Source: Homalodisca vitripennis (lineage: Eukaryota; Arthropoda; Insecta; Hemiptera; Cicadellidae). From it: a DNA stretch of 64,000 bases. Under the pieces are notes generated by a model. That model worked only from the letters and a program-made list of their open reading frames with translations. It made no database searches and was not told the DNA's origin. The DNA lies in the NCBI RefSeq assembly GCF_021130785.1, contig NC_060213.1, positions 95,968,501 through 96,032,500 of the forward strand. Direction: 5' to 3'. The position numbers and the translations under genes are program-made. Shown in pieces: positions 48,080 to 60,560 of the stretch; within the stretch, counting starts at the first letter, position 1; each line of letters starts with the position of its first letter.

Positions 48080-49640
48080 CAAAATCCCTGTCGCACGACA
48101 TGAATAAGTGACCCCTTATCGGATAACATTAATACCACTCCAATGTACTACACTAAGCCACATTCTCAAAATAGTGTGGTTTTTATTTTGTGCCGAGCAC
48201 CCGTCCGAAAAACATGAAGTTCCTTTACATTTTTTTCAATGTATTTTTGAACAAAATCTAACAAAAAAGAACAAATTTATTTGGTCCTTTTGTACCTACA
48301 CCTTCATGATATATGTACAGCATAGCCTTTCCTGTCTTGTGATCATGGATGCAAAACATATTATAAACTATCTGCCGGAGATAAAATACCTCTTGCACAG
48401 GTATACAGGGGAGCTGTAGATTTTGCATATAATCTATACTAATACAAGCCACCTCATCTGTTGTGGACATAATGTCTTCAATTTCCTTAACTCTTAAGAA
48501 ATATTTTTAGATCGCCTTTTATGAATGATTTTTTTCAGCAACGGCTACCCTTTTTGCAGTATCATTCAAGTTCTTGCTTTTGATTTTTACTTCAAGTTCT
48601 TCACACTTGCTACAAGTATCAACTTGTGGTCTGCCAAATGAAAGACTAAATTGTGGCTAAAATATTTTCCTATAAAAATTTTGTATTTTGTATTTACATC
48701 AGTATACTTTTCCTTAAACATATCAAACATAACTGTAAGATTAGCTTCTCATTCAGATATTTGTAGGTTCTATTTGTGGAACGAGCCTCTCTGTAAGGGA
48801 ACGATGCTATGTGGCTACTAACTTGGAGGACAATATCTCCACTTTTAGCATTGCCAAGAACAGGCTTCCCACGTTTGTCCAGTGGTGCCTTGCCTTGTGC
48901 TAATAGATTCTTCGAACTCTGTCAATTGTGATACTATGTAAAGAAATTAATGCTTGTTTACATACCTCAATCCGTCCTGACATCGAAGAAGATAAGCTAT
49001 ACTTAAAAGTGTTGTGTTTTTCTTTGCTCTTATTAATTGCTTCAACTCTGGGACGTTTTAATTGGCACTACCTCCATCAGGCTTTATAAATAAGCATCCT
49101 GCTCATTCTTAGTGTCATAACTGTAACATTTTGTAAAAACTTCAAACTGGATGTGTTCAGACAAACTCTCGCAGCATTTCTTCTTACATCTGCAACAACC
49201 AAGCATAATTTAGGGAAACAAATAAACAATAGATTTTATGAAGGATTTGGAATCAGAGAAAAGGTCAGATTAGCCTTGAATAAGTAGGCCATGTTTAGGT
49301 CGGCTCTTTGTTACTTTGGTTTTGTAACTCAGTTAAAAATATTAACAAATTAAACAAACCATCTTAATGGTAGCTCAATCTTATGATACAGACCTAAATA
49401 TAAATAGTTTTATAGTAACATTAACACAAAATAAATAAGTTTGAAGTTATGTTTACATACCTGCATTGGCCGTTAAGTTCTTTCTTCTGAACAACATTTC
49501 CTTTCCAATTTCGGTATTCAAGGCCTTTAACTTTTGCCCTCTTAATCACCTCACACTTATAATCAATCTGTTTTAATCCTTTCTTTCGCTTTATAGCTTC
49601 AGTTTCCACTTCAACTGCCATACCGATCTCCATTGAAAAT
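48080..49640 (-). pseudogene. spliced transposon-like gene relic (CKKKC family, probable RNase H-like nuclease)
   Basis: On the minus strand exon 1 (49633 to about 49460) starts MEIGMAVEVETEAIKRKKG and ends before a donor GTATGTAAAC. An acceptor near 49190 leads to CKKKCCESLSEHIQFEVF. Further pieces in scattered frames read DKRGKPVLGNAKSGDI, ASFPYREARS, MFDMFKEKYTDVNTKYKIF, then LPCIPVQEVFYLRQIVYN and HDHKTGKAMLYIYHEG (48470-48258), and finally DGCSAQNKNHTILRMWLS near 48190. I recall this order from a protein family abundant in insect genomes and usually annotated as uncharacterised. The late D and Q/N-rich motif suggests an RNase H-like catalytic core. It has many stops and is inactive. Confidence 0.6.
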
Positions 49641-51270
49641 ACAACTAGTAGATTAGAACTAATGTGTGATCTTCAAAAGTTAAGTTCACATATAATCAGG
49701 CGATTTTAAGAATCACCTGGTTTGTTTGAGAAACCCCACATGTCCAGGACTTGTGGGATTTCTGAAATGGAAAATACGATTATTTATTAAACAGACATAG
49801 AACCTTGGAATTGTGGGATTACTCTACCAAATGATTTATCTTTATAAAAACCACGATATTTTGCCGCTAACTCAATTAAGCAAAAAATTGGACTTGTGGG
49901 GTTTCTCAAACAAGCGATTCAATTATACTTTATGCCAAACAGACTTCCTTTACAAAGTCTATTTAGTTTATATTGAAGTGGTGATGGAAACAGTATGATT
50001 ACACACAAACACAAGTATTTTTATATGAAATGTATGAAAAAGAAGATGGGGCAAACAAGTTATAGGAGCGGAAAGAAATACGATAAAGTTGGCCAGGTTT
50101 CAAAAGTCTGCTTACCGAAACAATAAGACATGCTACCCAACCAAAGGAACGAGGTACGTTCTTTCGAAGTATGTAAAGGTGTACTTTTTGGTAAATATCT
50201 TAATGTTCAATATTTGAACATAAGTTTTGGAATGTTGTAATGATAGGCAAAGATTATTATCCACTACAGTATTGAAAGACATGATCTTATTTTAGCAATG
50301 AAACAATATTTGTGGTAAATAGACAAATTTCAGTTTGAAAGTGTAAGGGAATTTATATTAGTAGCTAATACGAGTAGCTAATAATAATAGCTCATAATAG
50401 TACCTAATAGCTAAATAGTTTTCTGCTTGGCTGGATAAAAATATATTCTATAACATACTCGTATTCACAGTCTTTGTGTACCTTGAGACAAGCAACTTAA
50501 GGTTTTTGTCATGCTTGGGTTTATAGGCATTCAATTTTCTAGTAAAGTGTGTGGCGTATATTAAATAGCATATAATACCTTACAACCAATAATATATGAC
50601 TTTCAAATGTAATGCTTTTGTATTAAAATGCGATATGTTTCAGAGTGGTCTATTACGTATTTGTGATCAGATAAACTATTTATTAAACTAAATGATTATG
50701 CCCCTCTTTTTTCATTGATTGCATAGTCTCTACCTGTAAAGTTTATTAACGTCGATATTGCATATTATATAATTAAAAATATTACAGTTTTTTCGTTTTC
50801 AATTAATTGATATAAACTGGCCCATTGAGTTATATATTCTCATTAAAGTTTCCATACCTCACGAATGATTCAAAAGAAATGCACTGTGTTAAAGTTAAAA
50901 TTCAAAATACACATGATACTGTTGGTTTTTCTTCATTTTACAAATAAGAATAATGATTGAAAATATACACGACAAATGAATTGTAGCAGAATAATGCTTT
51001 AACGTTTATAAGCATTTTAGCTTTGTAAAAGGATATTCATAGTTGTTTCCACTCCACCATAACAACTTTAAGCGCGAGATATGTAGAGAATCATTCCTGT
51101 CAGTTACAAAGGTGAAACATATTCTGTTGTTGCATATAACAATTAATTAGAATATTGAATATGAATATGAATGTCTGTCTAAAGCTTGTGAGAATAATAT
51201 TCTGCTAAACGCAAATTTATACAACAGTGGGGATTAAACCTAAATATAGTTTTGATCTATTAGAATTAAA

Positions 51271-51890
51271 CTAGTTCATCCTTTATTGTATTTTATTATT
51301 GTTTTTTTTCATTTTCATGTTAAATAATATTGCAGTTGTTTTTATACAAATTAGTAACAAAAGTACTATTCAGGAAAGATTTTTTTTAATGTAAATCACC
51401 ACAAAATTTGTTAAATTAATCCAAACTATTTACGTAATATTCCGTATATTATAATATTTTTATTCATAGGTTATAACTAACGAGTTATTTACTTTAATAT
51501 TATATTTAAAAGTGGTAATTTCGGTTCTGCCTCCGCATGTGAATGCAGAAAAATAATAAGTAAATCTACTTGGTCCTCATTTTTATTTTTAAGACATATT
51601 GTTCTGAATAAAATTATAAAACTTCGCGATCAAATGAGTGAAGGAAGTTACCTGTAAAAATATATTGATGGCTTATTTATACTTAAAATAATAAAACCAA
51701 AATAATTATGTTACCTTTGGATGTAAAAAATTAAATTACCAAGTAAACGTTTGTCCCTATAGAATATCATTGATTTATATCGTCATTTGCTCTATACAAA
51801 TTTAATTATTTAAACATCTATATCTGAATTAATCAAATACAAAAGAAATAAGTCACAAAAAGTACGAGTTCTGCGGCATAGCCATATGCT
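51271..51890. other. unassigned AT-rich sequence
   Basis: I saw nothing supportable. Confidence 0.4.
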
Positions 51891-51899
51891 CAAAAGACA

Positions 51900-52900
51900 A
51901 GAAAGAAATTCAAATTCGTTATATTGGTTCACAATAAATAAGGACTCTGTCATGTGGTGAGGATGTTAAAATAAATACATTATGCAAAACACGAATGATA
52001 AAGCTAACGCCTATGAGTTTATTTAATGAAGGGAAAAAACTAGTTTACATCCAGGTTTTTTTTAGTAATAGATCATTATTTTGTCTTTCGATTACATTTT
52101 TATTTAATTATTGAAAAAAAGTTGTGATATAACACTAATGTGAACATTTTATATATCCTTCCATTTCCAACTTCACCTAAATTAACGTTGCTGTTAATCG
52201 ATTTTTTTTAGGAAGAATTCTTGAATCAACGAGAAAAACCAAGCTTTGTGCTTATGCAAAACAGTTGACTTTCAGTTAATAGGATAATACACGAAAGTTA
52301 TCAGAGATATAACAGCCAGAATCACATTGTTACATATAGTAGAGTAACCCTTAATTCATACTTGTTTCTCGTTTCATCCGCGTCATATGGCGTGTGGAAT
52401 AAGCTCCAATTAGAATAGCTGGTATGAAACTGAAAAAGAATACTGTTTCATTCGCTTTGCGGAAGAACAGTAAATTATTACAGAGGAGAACTTAAATGAA
52501 AATTAGAAACTGAAACTAAGGAGTTTATTCATAACTGTAAGTAACTTAATTTTGAAAAATTATCTTAAAAATAGAAAACAGTTACCTGTAAAACTTATGA
52601 ACTTTATAGCATCAATTTAGCGCAGCACATCATTGATTTCATCATTATAATCAACTTTGATCTTAAATATGTCAGTAATATAAAATTATATAATATTATA
52701 ATATGAGAATTAACCAATAATCGTATATCACATTTGTGTATTCAAACTAAGCTGTATTCTAGTAGACACTCCCATTTTGATTAATACTGTACGCATACTT
52801 ATGTACTGTAACAGCAGTCTATCAAATTGTACTGTTTAAATTATGTTTGAATAAAATATTTCAAGAACTTATTTGCACAATACATAATGTTTTATATCCG
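51900..52900. repeat. dispersed repeat R4, copy 2
   Basis: This is the counterpart of 41.65-42.72 kb, with the same short blocks in the same order. It follows R2 here, and R1 at the other copy. Confidence 0.45.
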
Positions 52901-55900
52901 TGGTTAATAAAGTATATTATAATGACTTTAATTTCATACAATATTTCGTATATTTTCTCAAGTATACATTTGTTTTCGGGATATTAAGTATTTTTGAAAT
53001 TGTAATCGCATATGGTTGCTTAGTAAAAATACAAGTATAATAATACTGTGTATAATACAACTGTAACTTTTACATATCTAAACTCTCTACATAATATAGT
53101 TAATTGTAAATATTATTCAATATTTTTAAATATTTGTGTTATGTGATTTTGGAAAATTGTCATCATAAAATGTACAGTATTTTATTACTTTAAAACATAC
53201 ATAACATGAATATAATTATTTGTTTAACTTTTGAAACATTGTTATTTATTACACATAAATATATATACATCTAACGTATAATAATATAATCTAATTATAT
53301 TAAACTTTTAATGTATTTTTAAATATATTTATGTATGAATATAATATAATAGTAATACTAGGAACTATATATATTTTTTTTTGTAAAAAACTTGTTGTAA
53401 ACAGTTTTGAACCCCTTTCCCTTTTCATATTGATGTAATTAAAAAATTACTGAATGTTTTCAGGATTTAATACTGTTTAATACAGATTACAAAAATGTTT
53501 AAAAAAATCATAACTGTGCAGCATCTGATAGATTTATTTTTTATTTCAAAACCTAAAATTCGTGTTTTTCCAAACTTAGTTTTTATATCTTTTCACCAGC
53601 CAAGTATATTTTTTAATATTTATTATTTATTTAAATTACTATCCTCCCGATATGAATACACTCAACCTCGCTTAGAATTATCAAAAGCCTTTTAAAGCTA
53701 AAAAGTGTGCAAACAATTAAATTTTATACGTTCTGATAATGAAGTAACGTTTGGTTTATTTTTGCACAATGAACAGTGTTCAAAGTATCTACCTAAAATT
53801 ATGTAGATGAGTTGGTCTTACAATGTTTGCGTGGTTATTTATTTTTTACCGTATCGTCGGACCGAGCCCAGTGAAAATCTTACGAATAACGTTTATACAT
53901 ATATGAACAAATAAGATTTTACATCAAACGTACAAAATATGTGCACAGAACGTAACTGTTCGGAAGACGAATTGGAACTAACCTGCTTTCCATATGATAT
54001 GCACAGAGAAGTAAAAACGAGGAAGATTTACGGACAATGGTCACTTTACAAAGATAGTATTATTATTTCTTACCACAAGTGATATATCATAAATAGTGGT
54101 CCTGTAATGAGGGTAATACTTTATTATGTATAAAATATAAATGACTTATGACTATGAGTTAAACAAGACGAAGCTAAGCTCTCTGACTTCAGTTAAAAAT
54201 CTAAAGTATGACGTTATATCACGTAAAATTAGTAATATAATTTATAAAAGAATATTTTGGTAATAAATATATTGTTATAATTTTTGAAGATAACGAAATA
54301 GTTATGAACTGCAAAAATACACGCGCAGACCTTTTATGGGTTTCCATACGTATTAGTTCATAGTCAACTTCAACTTGAGCATATCGCGAAACACAAATTC
54401 ATAGCGAAATATTAGTTATGATGGGTAAATTGCGAATAAAACTCTGCTTTACAATAAACCATGAGATTTGAGTTATTAAACAAAAGACAACTACACATTA
54501 GGTGTTATTGTTTCCATTACATACAGGCAACTAATCATGTCTGAAATATACAGATGCAAATCTTATTATTGGTTGTTACGAACAACCACTAGCATGGAAT
54601 CTGTTTCACTCGTAGATATGTAATCTTATAGAAAATGAGTAGCTCAAGTCGTATATCGATATCAATGTCATCGTTAAATATATATTTTTAAAATTACATT
54701 AATCAACTAGCCTTTATGTGTAAAAAAATTCAATCTCAAAGGAAGCTATGCAAGCGAAAGGTGGTTCAACTATGTGGTGGAAAACTTTGTCGTAAAAATT
54801 ACTGGAGGAATACTTTCCTTGTTCTCATAAATATAGTAATGATAAAAAAGCAAAAGTCATAGTTTTATGATCTCTTGCAATTAACTTTTACATAATATAC
54901 ATCATAAGGCTGTCTCATCTCAAGTACATACAAAATAATATATAATTAACAATGCGTCAAAGATTTTGTGGTAAATATCTTATAGTGTTAGTAAGTATAT
55001 AGAAATAAAATTGAAATTTTATAGTATGATCTATATCGCTTCGTTTAGCGTCTGTATTTTGAGATAAAATAATTATAAAGCAGAGTTTGATGAAGCTACG
55101 ATGTTATAATTTTGCGTGATTTTACAACTCTTATAACTTTTATTTATCTTCCCTAAGTTACAACAAGCGTGTTTTATTAGAGTAAGACAAGTATATATGC
55201 TGCTATGTATAACCAGTTCGTAATAAATAGATAATTTTTTGAATTTAAAATCCATCAAATAAAATTTCTGGAATCAATTTGTCAGGTTTTCTAACATTTA
55301 TATAAAATTTTTAACAACATATTTTCAAAGATACTTATAAATGATTTATTTAAATATAAGTTGCATAACATTTAAGTCACACTTACATGCAAAAGTAATA
55401 CACAGTAACGTAATCAGTTTCTGAGTAATGATTTATTAAAGTAAACACACAGATATACGGATAAATATTAAATTGACAAAAAGAAGACGTTTTATTTTAA
55501 ACTAAATAATCATATTCCTAAATACTTCCCGTATTGTTTGATAACTTAATCGATTTATTAGAGATAGCATATACATGAAAATCCTTGCCTCAGAAACAAA
55601 TCTACGAATTAAAATGTTCCCTGCATATTATTGCTTTGACAGTGCATAATTTATATTGTAAACTTCATCTATTCATCATTAGCCATGACAAACTGGTCGA
55701 ATAATGGAAGAAACATCATAAAATAGTTCATCCTGTAGTTAGTATAGTCCATTAGTAGTTGGTTTTCACATCACGTCTGTAAACTATTACGTTAATGCTC
55801 AAAGCACCTCTTCTTTAGAGTTTATTATGACTGTGTGTGACAGCGAGTTTAGTCCTAGTAACTAAACCGTTTAAAACGCTTGTTTTGCAAACTTGCAGTA

Positions 55901-56030
55901 AATCTTTCGGAAGTAACTTTAGGTAACCCTATCCCGTTGCCTGATTGACTTAGCGTGATGGTATTGATAAATTAGGATAGCGTCTGCTGGAAGGTAGTCG
56001 GCAGTGTTTGGCTAGAGTGATCAATTATAT
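52901..56030. other. long unassigned stretch
   Basis: Very AT-rich to about 55750. From 55840 to 56030 base composition becomes more balanced as the satellite approaches. No gene, RNA or transposon boundary could be supported. Confidence 0.45.
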
Positions 56031-56800
56031 AACCTAGTGAAAGGGCTATCTCGACAAAGTGCGGGCATTGTCTCGATTGCCCCTTTGTACCCTGTTAGTG
56101 GGGTGGTCGGAACTGTTCAGTATATAAACTTAAGACCGGTATCTCTCGACAAAGTGAGGTGCATTGTCTCGATTGCCCCTTTGTACCCTGTTAGTGGGGT
56201 GGTCGGAAACTGTTCAGTATATAAACTTAAGACCGGTATCTCTCGACAAAGTGAGGGCATTGTCTCGATTGCCCCTTTGTACCCTGTTAGTGGGGTGGTC
56301 GGAACTGTTCAGTATATAAACTTAAGACCGGTATCTCTCGACAAAGTGAGGGTGTTATGTCGATTTCTCCTTTGAACCCTGTTAGTGTGGTGGTCGAAAC
56401 TGTTCAGTATATAAACTTAAGACCGGTATCTCTCGACAAAGTGAGGGCATTGTCTCGATTGCCCCTTTGTACCCTGTTAGTGGGGTGGTCGGAACTGTTC
56501 AGTATATAAACTTAAGACCGGTATCTCTCGACAAAGTGAGGGCATTATATCGATTTCTCCTTTGTACCCTGTTAGTGGGGTGGTCGGAACTGTTCAGTAT
56601 ATAAACTTAAGACCGGTATCTCTCGACAAAGTGAGGGTGTTATATCGATTTCTCCTTTGTACCCTGTTAGTGTGGTGGTCGAAACTGTTCAGTATATAAA
56701 CTTAAGACCGGTATCTCTCGACAAAGTGCGGGCATTGTCTCGATTGCCCCTTTGTACCCTGTTAGTGGGGTGGTCGGAACTGTTCAGTATATAAACTTAA

Positions 56801-57940
56801 GACCGGTATCTCTCGACAAAGTGAGGGTGTTATGTCGATTTCTCCTTTGAACCCTGTTAGTGTGGTGGTCGAAACTGTTCAGTATATAAACTTAAGACCG
56901 GTATCTCTCGACAAAGTGAGGGCGTTATATCGATTTCTCCTTTGTACCCTGTTAGTGGGGTGGTCGGAACTTTTCAGTATATAAACTTAAGGCCGATAAC
57001 TCTCAACAAAGTGAGGGCGTTATATCGATTTCTCCTTTGTACCCTGTTAGTGGGGTGGTCGGAACTGTTCATTATATAAACTTAAGGCCGGTATCTCTCG
57101 ACAAAGGGAGGGCGTTATATCGATTTCTCCTTTGTACCCTGTTAGTGGGGTGGTCGGAACTGTTCAGTATATAAACTTAAGACCGGTATCTCTCGACAAA
57201 GTGAGGGAGTTATATCGATTTCTCCTTTGTACCCTGTTAGTGTGGTGGTCGGAACTGTTCATTATATAAACTTAAGGCCGGTATCTCTCGACAAAGTGAG
57301 GGCGTTATATCGATTTCTTCCTTGTACCCTGTTAGTGGGGTGGTCGGAACTGTTCAGTATATAAACTTAAGACCGGTATCTCTCGACAAAGTGAGGGTGT
57401 TATGTCGATTTCTCCTTTGAACCCTGTTAGTGTGGTGGTCGAAACTGTTCAGTATATAAACTTAAGACCGGTATCTCTCGACAAAGTGAGGGCGTTATAT
57501 CGATTTCTCCTTTGTACCCTGTTAGTGGGGTGGTCGGAACTTTTCAGTATATAAACTTAAGGCCGATAACTCTCAACAAATGGAGGGCGTTATATCGATT
57601 TCTCCTTTGTACCCTGTTAGTGGGGTGGTCGGAACTGTTCATTATATAAACTTAAGGCCGGTATCTCTCGACAAAGGGAGGGCGTTATATCGATTTCTCC
57701 TTTGTACCCTGTTAGTGGGGTGGTCGGAACTGTTCAGTATATAAACTTAAGACCGGTATCTCTCGACAAAGGGAGGGAGTTATATCGATTTCTCCTTTGT
57801 ACCCTGTTAGTGTGGTGGTCGGAACTGTTCATTATATAAACTTAAGGCCGGTATCTCTCGACAAAGTGAGGGCGTTATATCGATTTCTTCCTTGTACCCT
57901 GTTAGGGGGGTAGTCGGAACTGTTCAGTATATAAACTTAA
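56801..57940. repeat. 570-bp higher-order repeat, two copies of six monomers
   Basis: Six distinguishable monomers occur in the same order at 56801-57370 and 57371-57940. Diagnostic variants are GAACCC with CGAAACTG, then TTTTCAG with GATAACTCTCAAC (56971 and 57541), then ATTATATAAA, then a GGGAGG unit, then GGGAGT, then TCTTCCTTG. Only a few differences separate the two blocks. Confidence 0.92.
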
Positions 57941-58415
57941 GGCCGGTATCTCTCGACAAAGGGAGGGCGTTATATCGATTTCTCCTTTGTACCCTGTTAG
58001 TGTGGTGGTCGAAACTGTTCGGTATATAAACTTAAGACCGGTATCTCTCGACAAAGTGAGGGCGTTATATCGATTTATCCTTTGTACCCTGTTAGTGTGG
58101 TGGTCGGAACTGTTCAGTATATAAACTTAAGACCGGTATCTCTCGACAAAGTGAGGGCGTTATATCGATTTCTTCCTTGTACCCTGTTAGGGGGGTAGTC
58201 GGAACTGTTCAGTATATAAACTTAAGGCCGGTATCTCTCGACAAAGGGAGGGCGTTATATCGATTTCTCCTTTGTACCCTGTTAGTGTGGTGGTCGAAAC
58301 TGTTCGGTATATAAACTTAAGACCGGTATCTCTCGACAAAGTGAGGGCGTTATATCGATTTATCCTTTGTACCCTGTTAGTGTGGTGGTCGGAACTGTTC
58401 AGTATATAAACTTAA
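57846..58415. repeat. 285-bp higher-order repeat, two copies of three monomers
   Basis: The variant TCTTCCTTG...TTAGGGGGGTAGTC (57901 and 58186) is followed by a CGGTATATAAA unit and then a TTTATCC unit in both copies. The TTTATCC monomer is then duplicated once more (58416-58510). The first copy overlaps the end of the second 570-bp block. Confidence 0.92.
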
Positions 58416-58848
58416 GACCGGTATCTCTCGACAAAGTGAGGGCGTTATATCGATTTATCCTTTGTACCCTGTTAGTGTGGTGGTCGGAACTGTTCAGTAT
58501 ATAAACTTAAGACCGGTATCTCTCGACAAAGTGAGGGCATTGTCTCGCTTGCCCCTTTGTACCCTGTTAGTGTGGTGGTCGGAACTGTTCAGTATATAAA
58601 CTTAAGACCGGTATCTCTCGACAAAGTGAGGGCGTTGTCTCGCTTGCCCCTTTGTACCCTGTTAGTGTGGTGGTCGGAACTGTTCAGTATATAAACTTAA
58701 GACCGGTATCTCTAGACAAAGTGAGGGCATTGTATCGATTTGCCCCTTTGTACCCTGTTAGTGGGGTGGTCGGAACTGTTCAGTATATAAACTTAAGACC
58801 GGTATCTCTAGACAAAGTGAGGGCGTTATATCGATTTCTCCTTTGTAA

Positions 58849-60040
58849 ACCCGTTTGTAATAGACCGATTCAATCCTTTCAACTACAGCCACCACTTCAA
58901 TGCCAGTGACTGTTCGTGTGAGGTGACAGCGGTGACTCGAATTGCCCATTCACCCATGGACAGCGAGTCGACCACGTGATACCCTGATCGTAGATGCGAG
59001 ACAGACGACTCAAATGAAGGGAAACGACGTTTTAGAAGGTTCGTATCATTCCATACAAACTCTTTAGTCTATCTATAATTCAATATTTCCAGAATATCTG
59101 TATTAATTTTATTTTAATTTCCACATAACACATTATTCTCTATTAAATTGTTTCTTTTTTATATGTCCGTAGTAATTAATACACGAAATACTTTTTTTAT
59201 TTTCAAAACATTCTTTTCCGTACAAAACTGAGACGAATGTCTACGCGTAACAATTCTTTTAAGTAACACTATAAAAATGTATCGTAAATGAGAATATATG
59301 GTTTTTCACGAAATTATTTTAACGATAACAAATTGACATGTTTTTCTGAAATCAAAATTGTGGCCTATATCGGATCGGAAACTAATTTCTTACGTATCAT
59401 TGTAAGAGTTGTAGGATATATATGGAACGAAACCCCAATGAAAAAGTTATTACATATTATAATACCTCTACGTGCAATATGGAATATGATCAATTGCTTC
59501 AATAGCCGAAATACCTAAAGGTACTAATTAATTCTTTTCAAAACATTCAAAAATCGTCTATATTTTAAACTACACAGTAATATGAATTAAAGCTTTGCTT
59601 ACATGTTTGTTAATAAGGATTTTCCTGGTGCTACAACCATGTTTATGGTTTTTACTTGCAAAGTGGTGAACCAGTAGAGACTATCCACCAATAATCTTAC
59701 CGGCTACGGGAATTCCGGTCTAATACATTTTGGCTAATACCATGCCTTGGTGTCTTGCTTAGTTCTGGGACAGTACGAAACACGTCATCCATCGGGAAAC
59801 AGACCAAGATACTTTGCCGCAATCTTCGTTTCGACGTTGTCATTCCGAAAATATGTAGATATTATTTTTACACCTGCTAGTCGGGTGACCATTTAGGTTA
59901 GTGACTGTCGTTATAACTTGATTCAGGCTTAATTATTCTACATACATCCTCGATCCAATGACCGCTATTACCTTACCGAGAAAAGCTCCGTTGTGTATTT
60001 AAAATTAAATCAAGCCATTACACAAAATATACCACAGCTC
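58849..60040. other. unassigned sequence right of the satellite
   Basis: 58850-59040 is GC-richer and has CpGs (GGTGACTCGAATTGCCC, GACAGCGAGTCGACC). No gene could be identified. 59600-59830 has protein-like pieces on the minus strand (TGIPVAGKIIGG, HQGMVLAKMY) and may belong to the neighbouring relic. Confidence 0.35.
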
Positions 60041-60560
60041 AAGAGTTTGAACTATACTTTTCCCCACGATTGAGGGACACCTCTTAGAATCTCGTAGGAC
60101 CTGGCAGCCAACAGAAATTAAATTCGAGTTTGATAGCAAAATGCATTGGCTCCCTGTACATTGTTAATGACTTCCTGTTCCACTTCACAAAATCTGTATT
60201 GTCGAGGAGTAATATATCTTGTTATGTACGTTGACTTGGAGTTCAGATCAACAAATTCTTTGCCAGTTAGAGCCAGTATTGCAGCGTTCTGAAAATATTT
60301 TGGATTCCTCTTGTATTGAATGTAATATCCCACATTAATTGTGTGTGACATTTCGTGCTACAGTCACCATAACTCAGTTACGTCATCATATCCTAGAGCT
60401 TTGTTTCAATTAGCACTCACAGCAGCCTCTAGATCCTCTTTCATGAACTCGGGAATACCAGAAATGGGCTTTGTGACCTCTCTTTCAACCACAAAGTTTA
60501 GTGAGTCAGAAAGAAATTTTTATGCAATTTATACGACAGTATTCCCAGTAAAATTGAAAG
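60020..60560 (-). pseudogene. decayed gene fragment with an HExxH motif, metallopeptidase-like
   Basis: The minus strand reads KFLSDSLNFVVEREVTKPIS and then IPEFMKEDLEAAVSAN near 60530-60400. After stops comes HEMSHTINVGYYIQYKRN (about 60350-60300), then NAAILALTGKEFVDLNSK and CEVEQEVINNVQGANAFCYQ to a stop at 60118, with FLLAARSYEILRGVPQSWGK beyond it. HEMSH fits the zinc-binding HExxH motif of metallopeptidases. The composition is clearly protein-like and less AT-biased than the flanks. I cannot name the family. In-frame stops at 60118 and near 60395 show decay. It could be a host gene relic or part of an unrecognised mobile element. Confidence 0.4.

Larger units (their letters stand above)
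47495..51270. repeat. long dispersed repeat R2, copy 2, with an inserted gene relic
   Basis: It shares the head (47509-47563, with the hairpin) and tail (50980-51270) with the copy at 32.2-34.25 kb. Between them lie a (TA)n array and the transposon-like gene relic at 48.08-49.64 kb, so the unit here is about 1.7 kb longer. Confidence 0.6.
56036..58848. repeat. 95-bp satellite array, about 30 monomers
   Basis: The GACCGGTATCTCTCGAC landmark recurs every 95 bp (for example at 56231, 56326, 56421, 56516, 56611 and 56706), with one 97-bp unit near the left edge. Each monomer holds TATATAAACTTAAG and CTTTGTACCCTGTTAGTG. Two main variants occur, one with GTCTCGATTGCCCC, mostly near the edges, and one with TATATCGATTTCTCC, mostly central. 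Because 95 is not a multiple of 3, open frames across it are not evidence of coding. The array is GC-richer than the surrounding DNA. Confidence 0.97.

Noticed and set aside
56037..56375. 112-residue open frame in the satellite with repeated VVGTVQYINL and SLDKVR
   Set aside because: The 95-bp period is not a multiple of three, so the frame survives only because of indels in unit 2. No start context or family pattern; it follows from repeat composition.
56036..58848. CRISPR array
   Set aside because: Repeats are contiguous 95-bp monomers without unique spacers, in a eukaryotic context.
58652..58909. open frames on both strands at the right end of the satellite
   Set aside because: Same repeat-driven origin; they run out of the array into unrelated sequence.
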